DNA of 10,342 nucleotides, taken from contig CAJMOH010000070.1 in assembly GCA_905215055.1 (NCBI GenBank), positions 1 to 10,342 on the forward strand, in the 5' to 3' direction. The notes beneath the pieces are model-generated. The model saw only the letters and a program-made list of their open reading frames with translations. It made no database searches and was not told where the DNA came from. Within the stretch, counting starts at the first letter, position 1. Each line of letters opens with the position of its first letter. This document shows, one piece after another, positions 7,661-10,342 of the stretch. A program made the translations under genes and the position numbers. The DNA is from an uncultured bacterium. Lineage in GTDB: Bacteria; Bacillota; Clostridia; Oscillospirales; Acutalibacteraceae.

Positions 7661-8041
7661 ATGGTCTTAACATCCTCTATGGAGAACTATTTAAAGGCGG
7701 TATTTACCTTGCGGCAGACTCACGGAAGGGTTCGCTGCATCCACATTGCGGAGCGGATGGATGTCACGCTTCCTTCTGTGAGCCGGGCTGTCAAAGAATT
7801 GGAGAAAATGGGACATGTAAGCCGGGATGAAGACGGTTCCGTCACACTTACGCCATCTGGAGAAAGAATTGCCGCAGAAATTTATGAGCGCCACCGCTTC
7901 TTCACGCAACGGTTAATTGCCGCAGGTGTGGACCCTGAAACGGCGGCAAAGGAGGCCTGCCATATGGAACATGGGGTCAGTGAGAATTCATTTGAAAAAC
8001 TGAAACAGTCCATGGAAAGGCAGGATAAAAAGGTTCATTGA
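7661..8041 (+). CDS. Short DtxR/MntR-family metal-dependent regulator
   Basis: 126 aa. A winged HTH occupies about 5-66 (recognition helix near TLPSVSRAVKELEKMG, 36-51), followed by the dimerisation/metal domain. The segment KEACHMEH aligns with DtxR DEACRWEH, giving Cys100, Glu103 and His104 for the primary iron site. His78 matches the other conserved histidine. DtxR Met10 (Asp in MntR) aligns with Asn9 here, and Lys12 replaces the MntR Glu11. There is no SH3-like C-terminal domain, so the size is nearer MntR (about 142 aa) than DtxR (about 226 aa). Such proteins are cytoplasmic repressors activated by Fe(II) or Mn(II). It lies 16 nt after the ATPase gene, with AGAGAGG 8 nt before the ATG. 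It is a good candidate to bind the operators at 1105-1120 and 1253-1270 and so autoregulate the operon. The metal is inferred: the Cys ligand favours iron. Confidence 0.85.
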   Translation: MVLTSSMENYLKAVFTLRQTHGRVRCIHIAERMDVTLPSVSRAVKELEKMGHVSRDEDGSVTLTPSGERIAAEIYERHRFFTQRLIAAGVDPETAAKEACHMEHGVSENSFEKLKQSMERQDKKVH

Positions 8042-8466
8042 AAGTGATGCTTTTGTTCTTTGAGGACGGGGAAGATGACATTGTCCTTAAAGTCCAAAAT
8101 CTAATCCGCTCGGTCACACATATTGATTATATGGAAATGCCTCAGTTTGAAACGCAATCTACATCCTCTGCCCTGGAGATTCGTGAAAACCAACGCCGGG
8201 TATTCTGCTATGGCCAAGAGATTTTGCTCACGAAAACGGAGTACGAGATTCTCTTGTACTTGTATAAAAACGCAAACCATGTATTGACGCACGGACAAAT
8301 CTATGAGAGAGTTTGGCGTGAACCCGACTACGGCGAGGCAAGAAAACTGGTCAGTCACCATGTTCAAACAATTCGGCGCAAGTTAGGATGGGAAAAAGAT
8401 AATCGACATGCGCTTCGTTGTGTTCGGAATTTTGGATATGCGTTGGAAATATCGAAAAATGGTTAA
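8038..8466 (+). CDS. Orphan OmpR/PhoB-type winged-helix DNA-binding protein
   Basis: 142 aa. Residues ~45-140 form a clear Trans_reg_C winged helix: LTKTEYEILLYLYKNANHVL (64-83), IYERVW (88-93), recognition helix ARKLVSHHVQTIRRKL (101-116) and wing RCVRNFGYAL (127-136). The first ~44 residues are too short for a receiver, and no phosphoacceptor Asp region can be made out, so this is an output domain without its usual input. It may be a decayed response regulator or a small constitutive regulator. The TTG at 8038 overlaps the DtxR-like stop (TTGA); AAAAAGG lies 4 nt before it. GTG 8044 and ATG 8047 are alternative starts with 10- and 13-nt spacing. It is last in the operon and followed by a terminator. 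No histidine kinase gene is visible. Target genes are unknown; pairing with the DtxR-like protein suggests a second layer of local control. Confidence 0.8.
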   Translation: MKVMLLFFEDGEDDIVLKVQNLIRSVTHIDYMEMPQFETQSTSSALEIRENQRRVFCYGQEILLTKTEYEILLYLYKNANHVLTHGQIYERVWREPDYGEARKLVSHHVQTIRRKLGWEKDNRHALRCVRNFGYALEISKNG

Positions 8467-8471
8467 ACCGC

Positions 8472-8520
8472 AAGAAAGGCTCTTCATGCAGTCAAAAAGA
8501 TTGCATAAAGAGTCTTTCTT
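8472..8520 (+). terminator. Intrinsic terminator of the transporter operon
   Basis: A 19-bp imperfect hairpin (arms 8472-8490 and 8502-8520, 11-nt loop) begins 5 nt after the winged-helix gene stop. Only one mismatch and one G-U pair are seen. The arms run from AAGAAAG to CTTTCTT, so the U-rich end is part of the stem, as in many Firmicutes terminators. It would also slow transcription coming from the right. Confidence 0.7.
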
Positions 8521-8544
8521 ATGGAATGACCTCTTTCATGATAA

Positions 8545-8592
8545 GAATAAATCCGAACCCATTGCCAACCGGCGCAAGGTTCGGATTTATTC
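8545..8592. repeat. Long perfect hairpin in the convergent spacer
   Basis: A perfect 15-bp inverted repeat, GAATAAATCCGAACC (8545-8559) against its complement (8578-8592). The 18-nt loop itself can pair TTGC (8562-8565) with GCAA (8574-8577). Read leftward it ends in GGATTTATTCTTA, so it may be the terminator of the leftward kinase gene, whose stop is 165 nt away. Its near-exact symmetry would also fit a bidirectional terminator or a REP-like intergenic palindrome. Confidence 0.55.
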
Positions 8593-8602
8593 GTTGTGGC
8601 TT

Positions 8603-8713
8603 TACTGAACGAAAATGAACCCCTTTCCAAAAAACAAAGCAAGAAATCTAGGTTTTTTGCGGTTTTCCAGTATTTGCCTGCATGGAAAATACCTACTGAA
8701 CAAAAATGAAACC
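8603..8713 (+). repeat. Diverged direct repeat, about 91 bp apart
   Basis: TACTGAACGAAAATGAACCC (8603-8622) recurs as TACTGAACAAAAATGAAACC (8694-8713), with 18 of 20 bases identical. Looser similarity continues after each (CAAAGCAAGAAA near 8635, CAAAGCAGAAA near 8734), as if an old tandem duplication of roughly 90-100 bp had drifted. The spacer 8593-8756 is AT-rich (about 38% GC) and contains no gene that I can support. Confidence 0.4.
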
Positions 8714-8756
8714 GCTAATTTCAGGCTGTTTAAGCAAAGCAGAAACGGTTATAATA

Positions 8757-9980
8757 TCACATCTTCATCCCATATTCCGCCGCCACATTTTCTTCCACAT
8801 CATTCTCCGTGCAATCTTCCTGTGGCCGCTGGGTAAGGATGAAAGTCTCCAGCATCTGGATGCGTTGATTCACCGAGGCGATGATAGCCTCCACCCGCTC
8901 TTTGTCGATGAATTCCTCTGCACCAGCGAACACCTCCCGGATGTCCTGGTCAATGCCGTCCAGCTTGGAGAGGTCGAGCCAGTCAAAAGAGGTCACCAGC
9001 CGAAGTTGATCCTGGTGGGTTTTCTTGAAAGGCTTGCAGGTGATATTCCGCCCGGAACGGATTTGGGGTGTCAGCTTGTCGTAGCCCAGGGAGGAGCCGC
9101 TGTCATAAATGGGGGCAGGCCCCAGCCATTCCAGGGTATCCGGGTTACGGAGCAGCCCGAAGTTATTGAAGTGCCTGTCCTCGTTGGCGATGAGATAGTC
9201 CAGCACCATCATTTGGTCGAGGGCGTGGGCAATACCTGGGACACCCAGCTTTTCGCAACAGTTGCAGTAGTGCTGGTAAACGGAGGTCTGGTTGTCCTTC
9301 TTCTGGACTTGGATCACCCGCCAGGCGGGGATCAGTTCCGTGTTTGGGGTGACGAAGTCCTCGCACACGCTGTAAGGGAGGCCCTCGTCCCACAACAAGG
9401 CGTAGGGAATGTGGGGGATACCCAACCGGTCGGCCATCTTGTAGGCAATCACCTCGTTAAATGGCTGCTGCTGGAAGGGGCCGCTGCCGGCTTTCACTAA
9501 GCAGCGTTTCCCATCCAAAATGGCCCAGCGCTTTCGGAGATTGCCGTCACACGTCCAGTCTGGGGAGCTGAAGTCGAACCCCTCGTTTTTCGCAGGGGCA
9601 CCAAAGAGGGCGTCGCCCACGTCCTCGGAAAAGGGGTTCTCAAAGAAATTGACGTTGTGCCAGGTAAGGCCGCTGTCCGCCGGTTTGATCCAATAGTGGT
9701 CGGACAGGCTCAACCCCAAATTTCTGGAAATTACCTGCTGCGGGTTGGGAAAACCCAATTGGCTGAGGGCGTCCACTAACCCTGAGCGGGCGGAAGGAAT
9801 GAACCGGTTCGTCCACCATGCGTTGAGGGCAGCCCGGTCAGCTTTGTCCCAGGTGATGGGAACTCCCACCGGCAAATCCTCCCCGTGGTACAGTTCGCCA
9901 ACACGGGTAATTTTTGTCCCGCCATCATCCAAGGCTATTTCCACCACGGGGATGTCCTTGTGCATCAGGGTGTAGTTCAC
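8757..9980 (-). CDS. HipA/CtkA-like serine/threonine protein kinase
   Basis: About 407 aa, cytoplasmic. The C-terminal half has HipA-like kinase motifs: Lys163 in RCLVKAGSGPF (ATP-binding lysine), Glu176 in FNEVIAYKMADRLGI, catalytic loop DYLIANEDRHFNNFG with Asp268 and Asn273, and metal-binding Asp293 in PIYDSGSSLGYD. All key residues are present, so an active kinase is expected. The N-terminal ~120 residues do not look like the usual HipA N-subdomain, and no HipB-like HTH partner is visible; this resembles single-gene CtkA-type kinases. The GTG at 9980 is chosen because AAAGGAGG lies 8 nt upstream; an in-frame ATG at 10037 lacks a ribosome binding site and overlaps the promoter. It lies 62 nt downstream of an acidic-protein gene and converges on the transporter operon. 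The target is unknown; HipA proteins phosphorylate aminoacyl-tRNA synthetases, but that cannot be assumed here. Confidence 0.85.
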   Translation of the reverse strand: MNYTLMHKDIPVVEIALDDGGTKITRVGELYHGEDLPVGVPITWDKADRAALNAWWTNRFIPSARSGLVDALSQLGFPNPQQVISRNLGLSLSDHYWIKPADSGLTWHNVNFFENPFSEDVGDALFGAPAKNEGFDFSSPDWTCDGNLRKRWAILDGKRCLVKAGSGPFQQQPFNEVIAYKMADRLGIPHIPYALLWDEGLPYSVCEDFVTPNTELIPAWRVIQVQKKDNQTSVYQHYCNCCEKLGVPGIAHALDQMMVLDYLIANEDRHFNNFGLLRNPDTLEWLGPAPIYDSGSSLGYDKLTPQIRSGRNITCKPFKKTHQDQLRLVTSFDWLDLSKLDGIDQDIREVFAGAEEFIDKERVEAIIASVNQRIQMLETFILTQRPQEDCTENDVEENVAAEYGMKM

Positions 9981-10008
9981 GGGTGCCGCCTCCTTTCTCT
10001 TGCTTTGT

Positions 10009-10037
10009 AGTATACACGATGCAAGGCATGGGCGCAA
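10009..10037 (-). promoter_or_regulatory. Possible promoter for the HipA-like gene
   Basis: Leftward -10 TATACT (10014-10009), a 17-bp spacer, and a weak -35 TTGCGC (10037-10032). The predicted start lies near 10002, giving a leader of about 20 nt that still contains AAAGGAGG. It would let the kinase be expressed independently of the upstream acidic-protein gene. Confidence 0.4.
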
Positions 10038-10042
10038 CGAAA

Positions 10043-10342
10043 TTACCAGACCATGCTGGGCTGGTATGCTTGTTCTTCATCCTCATCCTGAGCGTCCTCC
10101 TGGTCTGTGGATTCATCCCAGGCTTCTTCATCCTCCTGTGATTCCTCATCTTCCAAGGAGTCCTCCTGGGCTTCCTCCAGCTCGGTGTCCTCTACTTCTT
10201 CCACATCATCCCAACTATCAGTTTCTAAAACCTCACTGTCCTCGAACACTTCTTCCGTTTCTTGGGCTTCTTCCTCCCCGGTTTCCTCGGCCCCGTCATC
10301 CTCCTGGGAAACTTCCTCGGAACCGGCCTCAAAATCGTCCAC
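10043..10342 (-). CDS. Extremely acidic protein, C-terminal part (cut by window edge)
   Basis: The last 99 codons of a leftward gene are visible, ending at TAA (10045-10043). Of these residues 33 are Glu and 17 Asp; there is no Lys, Arg or His. Short Glu/Asp runs are spaced by Ser, Gln, Ala, Val and Trp, ending in QAYQPSMVW. Such a segment should be disordered and strongly negative, as in acidic tails or DNA-mimic-like proteins. A GTG falls exactly at the window edge (10342), but nothing upstream can be seen, so the true start is unknown and the gene probably continues. I do not recognise the family. The other five frames give nothing better here. It is the upstream neighbour of the HipA-like kinase (62-nt gap) and may be co-transcribed with it. 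Confidence 0.6.
   Translation of the reverse strand: MDDFEAGSEEVSQEDDGAEETGEEEAQETEEVFEDSEVLETDSWDDVEEVEDTELEEAQEDSLEDEESQEDEEAWDESTDQEDAQDEDEEQAYQPSMVW
10044..10066 (-). other. Hairpin at the stop codon of the acidic-protein gene
   Basis: TACCAG (10044-10049) pairs with CTGGTA (10061-10066), and after one mismatch CCA (10051-10053) with TGG (10057-10059), leaving a 3-nt loop. In the leftward transcript it covers the stop codon and is followed by ATTTCGTTGC, too poor in U for a strong terminator. It might attenuate read-through into the kinase gene or protect the 3' end. Confidence 0.3.

Noticed and set aside
8408..8618. Two 66-codon plus-strand frames after the winged-helix gene
   Set aside because: They run through the terminator hairpin and the long palindrome, have no ribosome binding site and show no recognisable sequence.
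8706..9500. 264-codon open frame on the plus strand
   Set aside because: Antisense to the HipA-like kinase, whose catalytic motifs and ribosome binding site prove the minus-strand reading.
9981..10037. 19-residue N-terminal extension of the HipA-like protein from an ATG at 10037
   Set aside because: No ribosome binding site precedes that ATG, and it overlaps a likely promoter. AAAGGAGG sits 8 nt before the GTG at 9980.
10043..10342. CRISPR-like or tandem DNA repeat in the tcctcctgg-rich stretch
   Set aside because: The repeats are short and irregular, and are explained by Glu/Asp codons (GAG, GAA, GAC, GAT) on the minus strand.

Overview
The window looks like a chromosomal segment of a moderately GC-rich, low-GC-phylum (Firmicutes) gut-type Clostridia/Oscillospiraceae bacterium. 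This rests on strong AAGGAGG-type ribosome binding sites, GTG and TTG starts, tightly overlapping operons, sigma-A promoters and protein families typical of that group. The species cannot be named from the sequence.

Positions 71-1316: a bidirectional terminator, a leftward AraC-family regulator, and a compact divergent control region. That region holds two well-formed sigma-A promoters facing away from each other. Just downstream of each -10 box, at or close to the start of transcription, lies one copy of the 16-bp inverted repeat GTTAGCAT(A/C)AACTAAC. The two copies are 15/16 identical and each has the same orientation relative to its own gene.

Positions 1317-8466: a seven-gene rightward operon with overlaps or gaps of at most 16 nt. 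In order it encodes two half-size ABC transporters (membrane domain plus ATPase) that probably pair; a complete ECF importer (MptD/Trep_Strep-type S component, EcfT, and an ATPase with two ABC domains in one chain); a short DtxR/MntR-family metal regulator; and an orphan OmpR-type winged-helix protein without a receiver domain. The gene set and order (ABC-ABC-S-T-A, AraC regulator, DtxR regulator) recall iron, siderophore or heme uptake loci: YbtA/YbtPQ of yersiniabactin, the transport genes of streptococcal equibactin, and streptococcal siaD-H. The most economical reading is a metal-repressed, possibly AraC-activated operon for import of an iron complex, with its own metal sensor. The substrate is inferred from context, not seen.

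Positions 8467-8756: an AT-rich convergent spacer with a terminator hairpin, a second long perfect hairpin, and a diverged direct repeat.

Positions 8757-10342: a leftward pair of unrelated accessory character. A HipA/CtkA-like protein kinase of about 407 aa is preceded by the C-terminal part of an extremely acidic protein (50 of the 99 visible residues are Asp or Glu, with no Lys, Arg or His) that runs off the right edge.
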